This document shows, piece by piece, positions 47,515 through 59,902 of a stretch of 64,000 nucleotides of DNA. The DNA is from Lobulomyces angularis (lineage: Eukaryota; Chytridiomycota; Chytridiomycetes; Lobulomycetales; Lobulomycetaceae). The notes under the pieces were generated by a model. That model worked only from the letters and a program-made list of their open reading frames with translations. It had not been told where the DNA came from and did not search any database. The translations under genes were made by a program, and so were the position numbers. Positions within the stretch are counted from its first letter, which is position 1, and the number at the start of each line of letters is the position of its first letter. The DNA lies in the NCBI GenBank assembly GCA_027604685.1, contig JADHYX010000067.1, positions 6,189 through 70,188 of the forward strand, read 5' to 3'.

Positions 47515-47794
47515 AAAAATTTATATTAATTTCAAATTTTTTTTTTTTTTTGGATTTTCTGTACTATTATATATTATACATCACCTCATACATTTTACTT
47601 ACTGTAAACCTTCTTTTTTTTATGATTTAGAATAATAATTCGCCTCATACATAATATAAAATTTTACTTGCTAACAACTTTTTTCATTAATAGAATACTC
47701 CTGTGAAAAATTTTTTTAATATTCATGATACAAGGTTTTAAGAATTTGCATTTGATCTAAAATTTATAAAAAAAAAAAAAATTTTAAAATATAA

Positions 47795-49843
47795 ATGGAG
47801 TGGTCATGCTCATATTGCACCTTTCTTAACAAAGAATTGTATTTGAACTGCCAAATTTGTTTACAAGAAAAAGTGGAAGTTACAAAATCCACTGAAGAAA
47901 TTTCTAACAACATAACAAAGGAGCAGCCATTAATATCAGAAACCACTATAAAAAATAACCAACTTTTGAAGGAATTAAATTTTGAAAGACAAGCAAGAAA
48001 AAGACCATTGGACATGAATAAGGTGGAGGCCCTTGATAATGCAAATTATGGAGAAGAAACGAGAAAAAGACAGAAAAGTGAGAGTGAGCGTAATTTCAGT
48101 ACCAAAGGTGGTTCAATTAACGATTTTAATTCTGGAAATTCTGGTGCAAACAATGAATTAAAATTTCCGAAAGGAAATGTCTTCCGAAGTTGTTCCACTA
48201 ACAATCCAATTACTAGGTTTTGTTACATAAATTGATAACACTAGTTTTTCTTAATTTTTTCTTTTAAAACTCTAGTGAACATATGACTATATCTAAACTA
48301 CTCGACAAAAATAACCTAAAAAAAGCTTTATTTAGTAGTTTTCAATACGACTTGCCTTGGTTACTTTCGTTGTTACCAGGTAGAGTTCGTAAAAAAAAAA
48401 AAATAACCATGTTGCAAAAAAAAAAAATGTTTATTATTGAAAAATTTTTTACTAATAATAAAAAAAAAAATTTTTTTAAAGTTGATTTAAAAAAAATTTT
48501 AATTATTGATCAAAATCAAAAACCAGGTTTTTCTTTTTTTTTTTTTTTTAATGTCCTATTTATTTATTTTTGCTCTCTAGGAACAGACATCAATTCTAGC
48601 AGGGAAGTGGCTGTTGACTACTTAGATGAATTTACAAAGTAGGTTTCTATTCTAGTTAATTCAAAGGTCTTTTTTTTAAAATGAAAACAGAATCATATTC
48701 CCAAAGAGACAATCTGGTTATGGCTGCATGCATATTAAATTGCAGCTACTGTGGTTTGATAAATATTTACGTGTGGTAATTGGTAGTGGTAATTTGGTAT
48801 CTTACGACTGGTATATTGTATAAAAAAAAATTGTGTGAAATTAAAGTACATTTTTGGCAGGGAAAAACTAGAGAATGTAGTTTTTGTACAAGATTTTCCA
48901 AAAATTCAAAATGACGACAAGGTTCCGGATACTGACTTCAAGAAGCAGCTGTTGAATCTTTTAAAAATCTTCTCAGTGGATGAAAAAATTTTAAAAGACT
49001 TAGAATCCTTTAATTACAGTTTGGCGTCCGGAAAATTGGTATTTTCTGTTCCAGGCACATATAAAGCAGAATCGCCGAACTTTAAAGAATTTGGATTAAC
49101 TCGCTTGTCAACTGTTGTCAAAGATATACTGAACATTAAATTTGATGGAGAACACTCTTTAATTTACATGGTAAGTAAACCAATGGTTAAGTTTAATTTA
49201 TGATATAGACCTCTTCCTTGGGATCGTTAACCTCATCGTGGATAAATGACCTTTATCTTGTGTCAAAGGGAGAGCAACCTGGCAAAACTGCCAATGAAAA
49301 ATTTAACGACAACGTAAAAGTCCTTTTTCCTACCAAAGATTATGTTACAAACAGTTTTCTTGGTAAAAATGGAGCGGGCACCATCTGTTTTACTAGTGCA
49401 AACTGGAACCGAAATACTTTTTCTAAATTAAACTTATACCAAAGTATTACTAAATCAACTAGATGTTTATCACATTCAAAGGTGTGGGTTATAATATTAA
49501 AATAAATAAATGTGAATTTTCTTTAGGTTATTTTTTGTAAAGACAAAAATAATAAAGGGTGGTACTATGTTGGCTCCCATAACTGTACTGGCGCTGCATG
49601 GGGTAGCCATTAAAATAAAACAAAATAATTCAATTTTAACATTTTAAAAATTTCCAATTTTTTATAATCTGTCATTTAGGATTGATATTGAGGACGAAAA
49701 ATGGAAAAGTTTCACAAAGAATATATAATTATGAGTTAGGAATAATTTTTGAAAACTCTGTAAATTCGCCTGTTTTTAAACTTCCGTTTGAGGAAGAAAC
49801 AGGCTTGAATAAAGATCCTTGGACAATTTCTTTTGGTAACTGA
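47795..49843 (+). CDS. Tyrosyl-DNA phosphodiesterase 1 with N-terminal RanBP2-type zinc finger
   Basis: Repairs trapped topoisomerase I and other 3' adducts. HKD motif 1 is MHIKLQLLWFDKYLRVVIGS followed by GNL (His, Lys, Asn). Motif 2 is SHSKVIFCKDKNNKGWYYVG followed by SHNCTGAAWG. The PLD-fold core YDLPWLLSLLPGTD and TSSLGSLTSSWINDLY also match TDP1. At the N-terminus, WSCSYCTFLNKELYLNCQIC has the W-x-C-x2-C-x10-C-x2-C spacing of a RanBP2/NZF finger, which binds RNA or ubiquitin. It is followed by a charged linker to about residue 145. Eight exons, one intron (about 48381-48582) unusually long. TGA at 49841. Confidence 0.9.
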
Positions 49844-50048
49844 TAATAAATAAAAGAATATTTTTTTTTTTTGATTTTTCTTTATCTTTTTGTAATTATT
49901 CTTTCTTTTTTTAAACATTTTTTTTGATAAGAAACAAATTTTTAGTATATAATTTTACAATTCTTTATTAATAAAAATAAAAATAAAATAAAAATTTAAA
50001 AAATATTACAACAGAGTAAAAAATCAAAAAAGAGAAACTTAAAAATTT

Positions 50049-50943
50049 TTATTGCTTCTTATTTTTAACAGAAACTATAGTAACAGGACAACTTAAATTA
50101 TGAACCAAATATTCTGAAGTTGATCCATATACCAGTTTTTTTAAGCCTCCTTAAAAATAGAAAAAATAGACAAATGAAGACAAAACAGAAAACAAATTTT
50201 TAGTTTACCCAAATGGCGAGAACCAACACAGCAAAGGTTAATATCTTTGTAATTTTTTTCCAAATATTCTTTAATTAATGGTCCTTTCATTTAAAATTTT
50301 TTGTTTTTTTTAAAATTTTTTTATATTGAAATTTTTTTTTATCAATACCTGCTTCTCCTTCTCCTAAAACGTACAAAAAAAAAGGTTAGTAAAAGTTAGC
50401 AAATCTTTTATTTTACCTTCAACTTCAAAAAAATCGTAATCTACTTTTTCATAATAATTTTTTTTTAAAAAACCTTTTAACTCTTTTAACTCTTTTTCAC
50501 TTTGCTCTTGAATTTCCTACATCAAAAAGAAAAATAAAAATAAATTAAAATAAAAATTAATAACAATTAAAAAAAATTAAAAATAAAAATAGGAAAAATA
50601 AATTTTTTATTACATTTTACCATATTATAACTTTTATCCAGATGATCTAGATATGGTATGTTCGTTTCACTGTTTAAAGGAACAAAAAATCCTATTGTGA
50701 GTCAATTATTTTATTTAATATTTGTGAGTAATCCGAATACCTATAATTAGTTTGTAATCCTTCAAATTTTTACAAAGCCTAAATTATGAACAGTTAAAAA
50801 TTTTATCAAGAAAGAAAAAAAAAAACAAAAACTTTTAACAATTTTTTTATTTTATTTTTATTAATAGCATACTGAGCTGCAAAATTTATTGCTTCATAAC
50901 TTTGTTCAGTAGCATTTGCTGCAACAAATATTTTATAAGTCAT
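50049..50943 (-). CDS. Universal stress protein (UspA family)
   Basis: Small nucleotide-binding stress protein of unknown precise role. Spliced sequence: MTYKIFVAANATEQSYEAIN at the start, LCKNLKDYKLIIGFFVPL, and the C-terminal GSRHLGGLKKLVYGSTSEYL with HNLSCPVTIV. This gives the ATP-binding G-x2-G-x9-G-S/T signature. Six exons, including a 15-nt internal exon at 50349-50363 (residues GEGEA). The final exon ends VKNKKQ, TAA at 50049. It converges with TDP1. USP genes are common in bacteria, plants and early fungi; multiple native-type introns argue against recent transfer. Confidence 0.85.
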
Positions 50944-51140
50944 GTTAAAGTTATTTAAATAAAAAAAAAAAAAAAGTTTCTTTTTTTTTAATGTAATTAA
51001 TTCCCTGAAAGAAAATTTTTTAATTCCATTTTTAAGAATAATATAAAAAAAATTCTTAAAAAAGAAATAAAAAAAAAAAATTGATGAATATAGAAGTTGT
51101 TTTTTAAAAAAAATTATATAAATATATCTCTGTACTAATG

Positions 51141-54100
51141 CTACTCAACAACAACTTTTAAAATCCAATCTCTTTTGTCATTAGCATTGGTAGGACCCTT
51201 CGGCTCTACTGCATGGTAGCCGCCTTTCAGCCTGACTCTAAAGTAGGTTTCTACTTTTATAGGAGTGGAGACTGGTACTGAAGCAATTGCAGATGCACTT
51301 GATTTATCAATATTTTTTTTCTTTTTTTCTTTATCTTTTTCTTGATTGGCATCCAGTTTACTCTGTTCCAAAATAGCTTCAATCAATCGGATATTTAGAG
51401 TTTTGGACGTTCCGAATTCTATGGTTCCTGCAGTTGGTTCGATTTCAAATAAGTAACCAGCTGTTGTTGCGTTGTCTTCTGCTTTCACTACAAAGTGTCC
51501 CGTTTCTTCAACGTATTCAAATTTACTTTTGATTCGTTCGATGGTATATTGGGCAGCAATCGCTTTCGTTCCTTTGCCCGTATTTTCTAATTTTTGAGTT
51601 GTTTTCAAATTAGCGACTTGAAGTTCTTTGAAATCCACAGTCCAAGGTTGATTGATAGTATCACTGTCTTTGTTTAGTTTTTTCCAGCTACATTTTAAAG
51701 TGACAAATCTGGTATCAATTGCCTTTACCCTATCTTTTCCGTTTGAATTTAATAATTCTGCACTATCTACCGATTTATCCAGGCTAAGCTTGGATTTATG
51801 TTCGTTTCCAATAGAAGTTTTTGACTTTGAAATTAAGGCAGCAATATCTTGGGATGACGGTAACTCGAGGTCGTTTTGCCCATCCACAATGTATTGTGGA
51901 TCCATACTAAGTGGTAAATTATCATACCCTAATAGAGCAGTAGACGTTTCCCATGCTCTACCGAAAATGTCAATTGTGTGGTCCTCACTTTTTCCCCAAA
52001 AGTTAATATCCAAAATTGTATGAAACAGATCGCTTTCGTTTTTAGGGTCAAAAGTTACTGAAACTTCTTGTCTAATCCCTGGTGCTAAAACACACTCTGT
52101 TGGAAAAACCTTAAAACATGGTTCAAAATCTTCTGAATCACAAATTGAATTATCCTTTTCTTTGAAAGAAAAACTGTATTTTATTGGAAAATGACAAGGG
52201 TTGTGAATTTTAAAGGTATTGGTACTACTTTCCCCAACTACAATATCAGAAAATGTTAACCTCTTTTCCACCGGTTCGACAATAATGCTTGGTATGACAC
52301 CCTCACCATTTAATTTTATAGTTATCTGACTGCCATCAGATTTTAATTGCATCATAGAAAGGTTTGCACCAATTTTCGTGGGTTCAAAACTAACTTTTAC
52401 TACAAAAAACTGATTTGGTTTAATGCTTCGTAAGGCTTTTGCCAAATAAAATGGCCCCTGAGGATTCAACAAAGTAGAGGTAATTTGAATTTCTTTATCT
52501 GTAGTATTTCTGATCTTTATAGTCTGCACTAAACTCTTTCCAATTGGCACTCGATCAAAATCGAGCTTTCCACTTGTCAGTTGAAATAAACAATCTTCAA
52601 TGGGATTTGGTACTTCATCTTCATTTTTCGGCAGTGAATTGCTAAGATTCTCAGTTGCAGATGTCGCTTTTAGCGGTAAAAAATCTGACCAAGCTTCAAC
52701 TATAAAATTAGGTCTCACAATTGGAGCTAAAATTTTCAAAAATATCATTTGGGTATCCAATGACAAATTTTCATTTTTCATTTCTTCAGACTCGTTTTGA
52801 TTTTCGGCTTCAAACTTACTGTTTACTTGTTTTAAGAAGTTGTTTTTTCTGGTAAATTTGTTGTCTCTCTTTTTAGTCAAACAAGGTACAATAATAGTTA
52901 ACGTAGTATCAACATAATTATCAAAGTAATTCATCGGGGGGTTGAATTCAACTTCTTCTATCTTTTTCACTTCAACTTCTGCTGGATCCTGAAGTTTAGC
53001 CAGAACATGGGCTACTGAATTTTTTCCGCCTTTCTTATCTCTTTTAGCACTTAACATAGCTGCGGCCTCCAAATCTCTTTTTTCTTGTTCTCTCCTCGCC
53101 AATTCTTCTTTTTGTTCCTGATCGGCTTTTTTTTTTTCCAAAATAAGTTCCTGTCTTTGAGTTATTGCTGATACAACCCCTTGTAATTTTATTGTTGGGG
53201 ATAATGTTATATCAACTGCTATTTTTTCACCAGTTACTAAGGACCCTTTTGCAGGAAAAATTCGAAGTGGGCATTCGTCATTAGCAGTGTAATGGAAATA
53301 GAGCTCTTCTTCATTTCTACCACCACAGCTTAGATCAACTATTTTTGGCTTCAAGAATTCAAACGAAACCTCCTCTTCCAATTTACTTAAATGTGAGGCT
53401 CCTGCAGTTTCACTCACAATTTCCTTTGCTGTGACTTTCCTCTTCCAAGGTAAATGATCTGGTCTATTATCTTTAACGAATGGTTTACAAATGTATACTT
53501 TTGCTGAGCTCAAGCTCCCTAACCCCGTCTCAGAAAATTGAATTTCGTTCTTTTCAAATTGTAACAATGGGGTTATTCCAACCCCAACACAGGAAAAGTT
53601 AAAATTCTGTTTTTGCTTTTTTAACGTAAATTTCAAAGTTTGTTCACCGATATCTAGCGGGCAAAATGCTACATTGACGATAGTTTCTGTTCTAGGATCT
53701 AAAAAAATTTTTTTTTGATCACCATCTGATGTTACAAAGCCATCTTCTTTCAAATTTAAGGATGTTTCTTTAGTTTCAAACAGTAACGATTGTGGAAGGT
53801 GTGAATGGTTAAAAATTTTCAATTCATTGATTGATACTTCATCAACTGAACAGTTTCCAAAATTTAAAACGTTTTGGTTAAAATTTTCACTATAAAATGA
53901 AATTGCATCAGAGGTAACTATCCCCTTTAAGGTTAAATTGAGAATGCAGTTGTGGTTGGATGAGATGTACTTCAGTTCAAGTGGAACGCAAAATAATTTT
54001 GGACCATCTGCGACATCCTTTCCAGATAACTTGTAGGGTGTAAATTTAAACCGTAACGCAGATGTGCTCTTTGATTGAATGAATCCCTGCTTTGGTATTA

Positions 54101-57033
54101 CTTCAAAATCACCAATGCCAGGGATATTTAATACCAAACTACTTTTAGATGGTCTTCCTAATTTCATACTATTAGCATTTTTTTCCGCATCAGCTTTACT
54201 AGCAAAATTTTTGAAACTGGAAGAGATTGAATATTTTAAAGAAACATTTCCATCATTTTTTAGTACAATACTACCATCATCTCTATAGCTGTTTTGGTAG
54301 ACACATGTGCCAAAATCAACAAGATTCTTTTCGATTGTTATTGGATAATTGACCATCTCTGCTATACAATCTAATACTATCGGTTGCAATTCGCTGGAAG
54401 AAAATTTTATGGTTATTCTTTCTCTTACAACGCCAAGGCACTGTAAATTTCTAAATGTTATTTCTATTATGGCGTTTCCGAAAGAGTGTAACGACCCAGA
54501 TTTTCCTTCAACTTCAAAAAATGTTTCTAGCGGATTTGTCAAATTATCATTGCTTATTGCTAAATGCTCTTTAAATAAAATTATTTTAATATTAATGATT
54601 ATGTATTAATTTCAATGTTACCTTGAGAAACTTCAATTTGGAAATCTGTTTTTAAGGCTCCATAGTTCACCATTCGTACCGTTCTCTTTTCACCTCCTAG
54701 ACAAGAACCAAAATCAATCAAAAATTTATCATCTGAAATTTTTTCGGCAATAAAATTCTTTTTCTTCAACAAGCCTGCACTTAAAACATCCTTGGTAATG
54801 GATGCATCATTATCATTTTTTCCATTATCCTGCCTATGAAATTTTTGCATCATTCCATTTTTTTCAGAAATGCTTTTCAAAAAGGGAAATGCAATTTTTT
54901 TTTGGCATCCAATTTTAAATGAAAAATCTCCACCTATTTCAGCAAATCCGGTGACCTCAATTTCTAGATTTTCATTGAATCCAGACGGGGCGTTAAAGGT
55001 TACTTCTAATTCTGCCATCATACCTGCACTCATCCTTCCAATTGGTTTATATGAAATTACGAAATAATCTTGAAAGTCTTCAGATATTGGATGTAATCGA
55101 AAAGCATTTACACAAGATGATGTATTAGTTAGAGTAAAAACTCTTTTATATACTTTTTCTGGGTCATAATCCTTAAATAATACAATGGATGGGTCTGCAG
55201 TAAAAGGTATGGAAGTTATGGAAGATTTAGATGTTTCTGCAGGCTTAACAAATTTATGCTGAGGTGGTGGCAAATGCTTTTTTTCTGGTACTTTTTGAAC
55301 AACTACAGTCTCTAGTGAGTTCTCAACCCCAAGCATTGTATTTTCTGTAACATTAATGGTCTCAGCTTCTAATTTTTTAGAAGCTTTCTCACAAGGCAAA
55401 CTTTTTTTTATAGTTTTCTTTTCCTTCCTGGGAATAATTTCTTCATATGCAAAAGCATTTTCTGGATTAGGATTTCTATTATCCAAACTCTTGTTTATTC
55501 GATTTATCATTTCATTTTCTTGATCCGCTAACTTTCGCTTAGCTTCCTCTTTAATTATTTTTCCTAGTATATCAGTTTTTTTTTTATCCATTATCTCCCT
55601 TTCCTTCATATAAATTTTATTTTCCTTTTTTTCCGAAATCGAAGTTTTTTTGAGATGTTGTCGGATAATTTTGCATTCAGATACCAGTATTTCTAAGTCC
55701 TTTTTCTTTTTGTTTAGTTTGTGTATCATTGCTGTAGCCTCTGTAGATTTTAATTCCTGTTTCTAGAATCAAAATTTGATTTTTTTAAACATAAACTAAA
55801 ACTTTGCTAATGAATGTAATTTACGCATACCATATCTAGTATTCTTTTAAATCTGTGGATAAATTTTCTTCTATTCCTCTTCATTTCTTCCATCTTTTTC
55901 ATTTCATTTTTAAACGTTTCATCTTCTGACATTAATTCCATCTCTGTTTCTTTTTTAGTCAGTTTCTCACGACATTTTAATTGTTTGTTTTTTTCTCTTT
56001 CCTTTTCTTGATGATAAACAAGTTTCTCTGTTTTATCCAAAATATCCAACTCTAATAATTCTTGCTCGATTGATTGAATGCGTTCTTCTTCGAATTCTAA
56101 TTTACAAAGCTGCTGATGAAGTGGAATTATTTTTATCTCTAATTCTTCAATAACACAAAGTGCGTTTAGCAGTTGATCCTGATAAAACATGAACTCATCA
56201 TAGAGTAATCGATAGTTTCTGTCCATCATGAGAAAATCATCTATTGGTAATTTGAAGTTAAGTATCTCCTCAGGAATAGATAATAAATCATCCGGTCTTA
56301 ATGTCAGAATGGAATTTAAAGAGAAGGTATTGTACATATTCTTCATACTAACTGCGTACGGTGGTATATTATCAGATAAATAATTTTTTATTTTAGGTAT
56401 AGTAACTTTTAATTCGTTGATAGAACTTTGAAATATATTCTGTGGAATAACAAACGAATAAACTTAAAATGGTTTAAAGTATTTTACCTTATACTCCTTT
56501 ATGTTTAATTCAGCTTCCCCTAATTCGTAACTGATTTTTTTTACTTCTTGGTGAAAACTGTTAAAAAATTTTTTGTTTAATAATCTCTCTCTAGATTCTA
56601 TTAAATTGTGTTTGAAGGTAGGTTCGTTGTATTTTTGCATTGTAATCTCCCTAAAAGTGCTTAATTCTTCATCACTCATTTGTTTTAATACATCATGTGG
56701 TGTTGTTTCAATGGTAATTGGAAAATCAAATAATTTGTTTCCTTTTGTCGAAAAGGAATAACCGGGAAAGAGTTCTGAATCAGAATAGTTAGTATCTTCT
56801 TCAGATTGAAGAATTCTATTTTTTTTTATACAATCTATCTGTAAGTTTAATTCATTCAAAAAATCCGTGTGTTTTTTTGAAAACTCCATTGTATCTGGTA
56901 ACAAATTTTGTTGTGAAATTGAAATTTTTTTATCTATTAATATTTTGCAATCTGAATTTACGGCTTGCAATACGTTTCCAAGAGACTTCGCTTGACGAAG
57001 TAGGATAACGTCTTCTCTTCCATTGTCAGACAT
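51141..57033 (-). CDS. Large ASH/HYDIN-domain axonemal protein, CFAP74-like
   Basis: Probable central-pair projection protein of the flagellar axoneme. The N-terminal quarter (MSDNGREDVILLRQ onward) is helical coiled coil, rich in E and K (IKIIPLHQQLCKLEFEEERI, DILDKTEKLVYHQEKERE). Repeated immunoglobulin-like ASH/MSP-type beta domains follow: VYKRVFTLTNTSSCVNAFRL, LVDFGTCVYQNSYRDDGSIV, VLNFGNCSVDEVSINELKIF, LDFDRVPIGKSLVQTIKIRN and LTFSDIVVGESSTNTFKIHN. A KRD helix lies between. The C-terminus ends KGGYHAVEPKGPTNANDKRD, then WILKVVVE. Four exons, the last one of about 3.4 kb without introns. Size (about 1,900 residues) and layout fit CFAP74; other ASH proteins are not excluded. Confidence 0.7.
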
Positions 57034-57711
57034 TTTTTTTTTCAATTTTTTTTTCGCGTTTTAGGTTGAGTTGAATGTATTCACAATTACGTATGGTGAG
57101 TGTATATGGATTTAAGTATATTTTTTAGTAGTAGCAGTAAGAAATCTTTTTTCAGTAACTTTGTTTTGCATTTAACGTTTATGGTGAGTGAATATGGACT
57201 TAACGCATTTTTTTAGCAGCAGCAGTAAAGAATTTTCTTTCGGCAACTTAATTTTGCATCTAGCATTTATGGTAAATGAATATTAACTTAAGTTTTTTTT
57301 TGTAATGGCAGTTCCAATTCTTTTTTCAGTAACTTAATTTTGATGTTCAGTGCAATACAGATTCACATATTTTCTTCTGAACTAACAAAACAACTACAAT
57401 TTCTATTTTTTCTTAACGTATAGCAACTACTTGTAAAAATATTCTGCTTTATTCAATAAAATGAAAAAACCCATTAGGAGGAAGATCTGTAAAAAATTCG
57501 TTCTGGATTAACCCAGTTAAAACCCTAATTACGAGGATAAAATTGTCTAAAAAAGTTTTTCAACTGTAGTTTTTAAATAAATTGGCATTTTTAGTTTTAA
57601 AATATAAAATTCCTTAATTAGTTGAAAGTTAAAAAAACTTTAAACCTACTACCTCCAAAAAGAATTCACATTTTACTTTAATAAAGTTACTACAAATATA
57701 GCAATTTCATA
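57034..57711. other. Divergent intergenic region, CFAP74-like to PSMB4
   Basis: Apart from the 88-bp repeat (57081-57356), the remaining 355 bp before PSMB4 are AT-rich without recognised genes. No RNA gene motif was seen. Confidence 0.5.
57081..57356. repeat. Three-copy tandem repeat, 88-bp period
   Basis: Copies begin ATGGTGAGTG at 57093, ATGGTGAGTG at 57181 and ATGGTAAATG at 57269, exactly 88 bp apart. Each continues with a roughly similar order: ATATGGAyTTAA, a T run, a TAGTAGCAGTAA-like segment, then CTTTTTTCAGTAACTT and TTTTGCATTTA. The third copy is the most diverged. It sits in the divergent spacer between the CFAP74-like gene and PSMB4, 75 bp upstream of the former and about 355 bp upstream of the latter. 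No flanking spacers as in CRISPR; a minisatellite or promoter duplication is likely. Confidence 0.85.
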
Positions 57712-58818
57712 ATGTTTGATCCGTTTAGGTAAATCCTTTACACATTATTTATTAGGAGTATTGATAATGCTGACACTTATATTTAAATTATTTTGGATAC
57801 TTTTTTAACGTTTTTTAGTGAAGAAGGTAAAGACACTAGAAATCCAATTCGACACACACAGCAACCTGTGATAGTTTCTTCGTCAGTGTTAGGTGTTGTT
57901 TACAAAGATGGTGTTATGTTAGCCAGTGATACATTAGGTTTGAAAACTTTGTCTTTGAGTTTAACAAGAATTTCATTTCAATTACAGCTTCATATGGTAG
58001 CGGATTATCAAGGTTCAGAGATATTGAAAGGTTAAAACCTGTTGGTGAATATACTGTTGTAGGGGCAAGTGGTGACAACAGCGATTTTCAGTACATTACC
58101 CACACCTTAGAAGGTGTTACGTAAGAATTATGATTAAATTATACACTGAAAAAACTAATTGCTTTTGTAGAACTGAAGAATATGATTGGGACGATGGTCA
58201 CAAACTAGGTCCAAAAAACGTATTTGAATATTTACACAGACTGATGTACGGGAGAAGAAATAAAATGAATCCTCTTTGGAATAGTTTGGTTGTTGGAGGA
58301 TTGAAAAAAGGAGAAAAGTATGTTTTTTTTAATAGGAAGCATTAAATTTGTCAGATTTTTGGGTTATATTGACTTAAAGGGCACAACTTATCAATCTGAA
58401 GCCATTGCTACAGGATTTGGCTCTTATCTTGCAATTCCTTTATTAAGAAAAGCAACAGAGAATGGTAGATATAAAACATTGAGTGAGCAGGATGCAAAAA
58501 AACTATTAGAGGATTGTTTGAGGGTACTGTGGTACCGTGATGCAACTGCAAACAATAAAGTAGAATTGTTTATTCCAGATTTTTAATTAATTTTCATTTT
58601 CATTTTTTCAAGATACAAGTTGCAACAATAAATGAACAAGGAGTTTCAGTTTCAGCTCCTTACAAACTGGACACAGAATGGGGATTCGCCGGTAAGTTTT
58701 ATACTTCATTAAAAATTAATGATATTAAATTTTTTTCTAGAGCATATTCGTAAGACTTTTTTTTCTTCTAAAATTATATGTAAATTCTTTAATTTTTATA
58801 GGTGGTTACGGGGCTTAA
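57712..58818 (+). CDS. Proteasome subunit beta type-4 (beta-7, Pre4)
   Basis: Non-catalytic beta-7 subunit of the 20S proteasome. The 17-nt first exon (57712-57728) reads MFDPFS. Then NPIRHTQQPVIVSSSVLGVV, KDGVMLASDTLASYGSGLSR, FRDIERLKPVGEYTVVGASG, FEYLHRLMYGRRNKMNPLWN, VVGGLKKGEKFLGYIDLKGT and YQSEAIATGFGSYLAIPLLR. The final part APYKLDTEWGFA ends GGYGA. All are PSMB4/Pre4 signatures. The TQQP segment follows the prosequence, and the catalytic threonine is lacking, as in the family. About seven small introns; TAA at 58816. Confidence 0.93.
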
Positions 58819-59008
58819 ATAAGTTTATGTACTTTTTTGTTTATATATATAAAATTTTTTCAAAATGTGCATAATTTGAATTGTAATTTGCAATATTGGT
58901 TAAAGGTTATCTTAAATTTAAACATCTATTTAAACAATCTGCAGCCGCGATTCTGATTATATAACATTAATTTAAAAAAAGTATTATTTCAAGGTATATT
59001 GGAACCAG

Positions 59009-59902
59009 TTATTTATAATAAAGTTCCTCCCACCGTTGATTAATCTTTTCTATATATTTCCAAACTTTGCTAATTTCATCAATATCTTTATTCACGAAAA
59101 CCTTAAAGCATTGCATTCCTCTTTCAACTCCTTGAAATATTATAACATCATTAATTTTTTGAAGCAACTGCCAATGGGGTGAAGTTAAAAATATCTCTTC
59201 ATTTTCCATAACACTTAAATTTTCATCACTCAATCCTAAATCTCCATCACAGATGCTAGAAAGTTTGCAGCCTTTGTCAAGAAAATTTATAATTTCATCA
59301 ACACCTGAGTATCCTTTTACTTTTGAAAGAGAACATTTGTCAGTTTTGCAATTATAGACTTCACAGCTAAAATTTTTTAAGCTTATATCTTCAAGGTTCA
59401 TCCCCATTGTATTTTTTGTTCTGAGGTTTAAAGTTTTCAAGGTATCAATATCACTGAACCTTCTTTCATATTTTGATTTGACACCAAAACAGTAGCAGTA
59501 CCTTGTTAGCAAGCAGCAATCGACTCTAATGAGGAAAGAGTCATTTTTAATTTCTTGAATACTTTCTTGAATGTATTCCTGTGAATTTTCTTGAAAAAGT
59601 AACTTTTCGCTATTTTTCAATGCTTCATCGTTTTTAACTAAGATTAGCAATGAATACGTTGGCAACGGTTTTATATTTGAGTAAATTTTAATTTTCGATG
59701 AAAACCATTGAGTAATTTTTTTTGACAGGTTGAGTTTCAGTTCTGCTGTGGAAGTAAATACTTTAATACAACTAGTATTGTAGTTTATAACTTTCAGTAA
59801 CGCCAAACTAGTATTTCTCAAACAGAGTAAATCTTCAAAGTTGACGTGTTCACAAATTTTTGTAATTATATCAAAAGGTAGAGTGTTTAATTTCTTAGAC
59901 AT
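59009..59902 (-). CDS. F-box protein
   Basis: Intronless gene of 297 residues. The F-box is at residues 4-45: KLNTLPFDIITKICEHVNFE, then DLLCLRNTSLALLKVI, which should bind Skp1 in an SCF ubiquitin ligase. The remainder has no recognised repeat (no LRR or WD pattern). It contains several cysteines (VDCCLLTRYCYCFGVKSKYE) and DEIINFLDKGCKLSSICDGD, which may form the substrate-binding part. It is unusual here for lacking introns in a long gene. Start ATG 59902, TAA 59009. Confidence 0.75.
   Translation of the reverse strand: MSKKLNTLPFDIITKICEHVNFEDLLCLRNTSLALLKVINYNTSCIKVFTSTAELKLNLSKKITQWFSSKIKIYSNIKPLPTYSLLILVKNDEALKNSEKLLFQENSQEYIQESIQEIKNDSFLIRVDCCLLTRYCYCFGVKSKYERRFSDIDTLKTLNLRTKNTMGMNLEDISLKNFSCEVYNCKTDKCSLSKVKGYSGVDEIINFLDKGCKLSSICDGDLGLSDENLSVMENEEIFLTSPHWQLLQKINDVIIFQGVERGMQCFKVFVNKDIDEISKVWKYIEKINQRWEELYYK

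Noticed and set aside
48381..48582. Lysine/phenylalanine-rich frame inside TDP1
   Set aside because: It is an in-frame-looking intron; the GT-AG splice restores the conserved LLPGTDINSS junction.
50049..50943. Recent bacterial transfer of the universal stress protein
   Set aside because: Five local-type introns and matching base composition; USP proteins are known in early fungi.
57081..57356. CRISPR-like array
   Set aside because: Only three contiguous diverged copies, no unique spacers, eukaryotic intron-bearing context.
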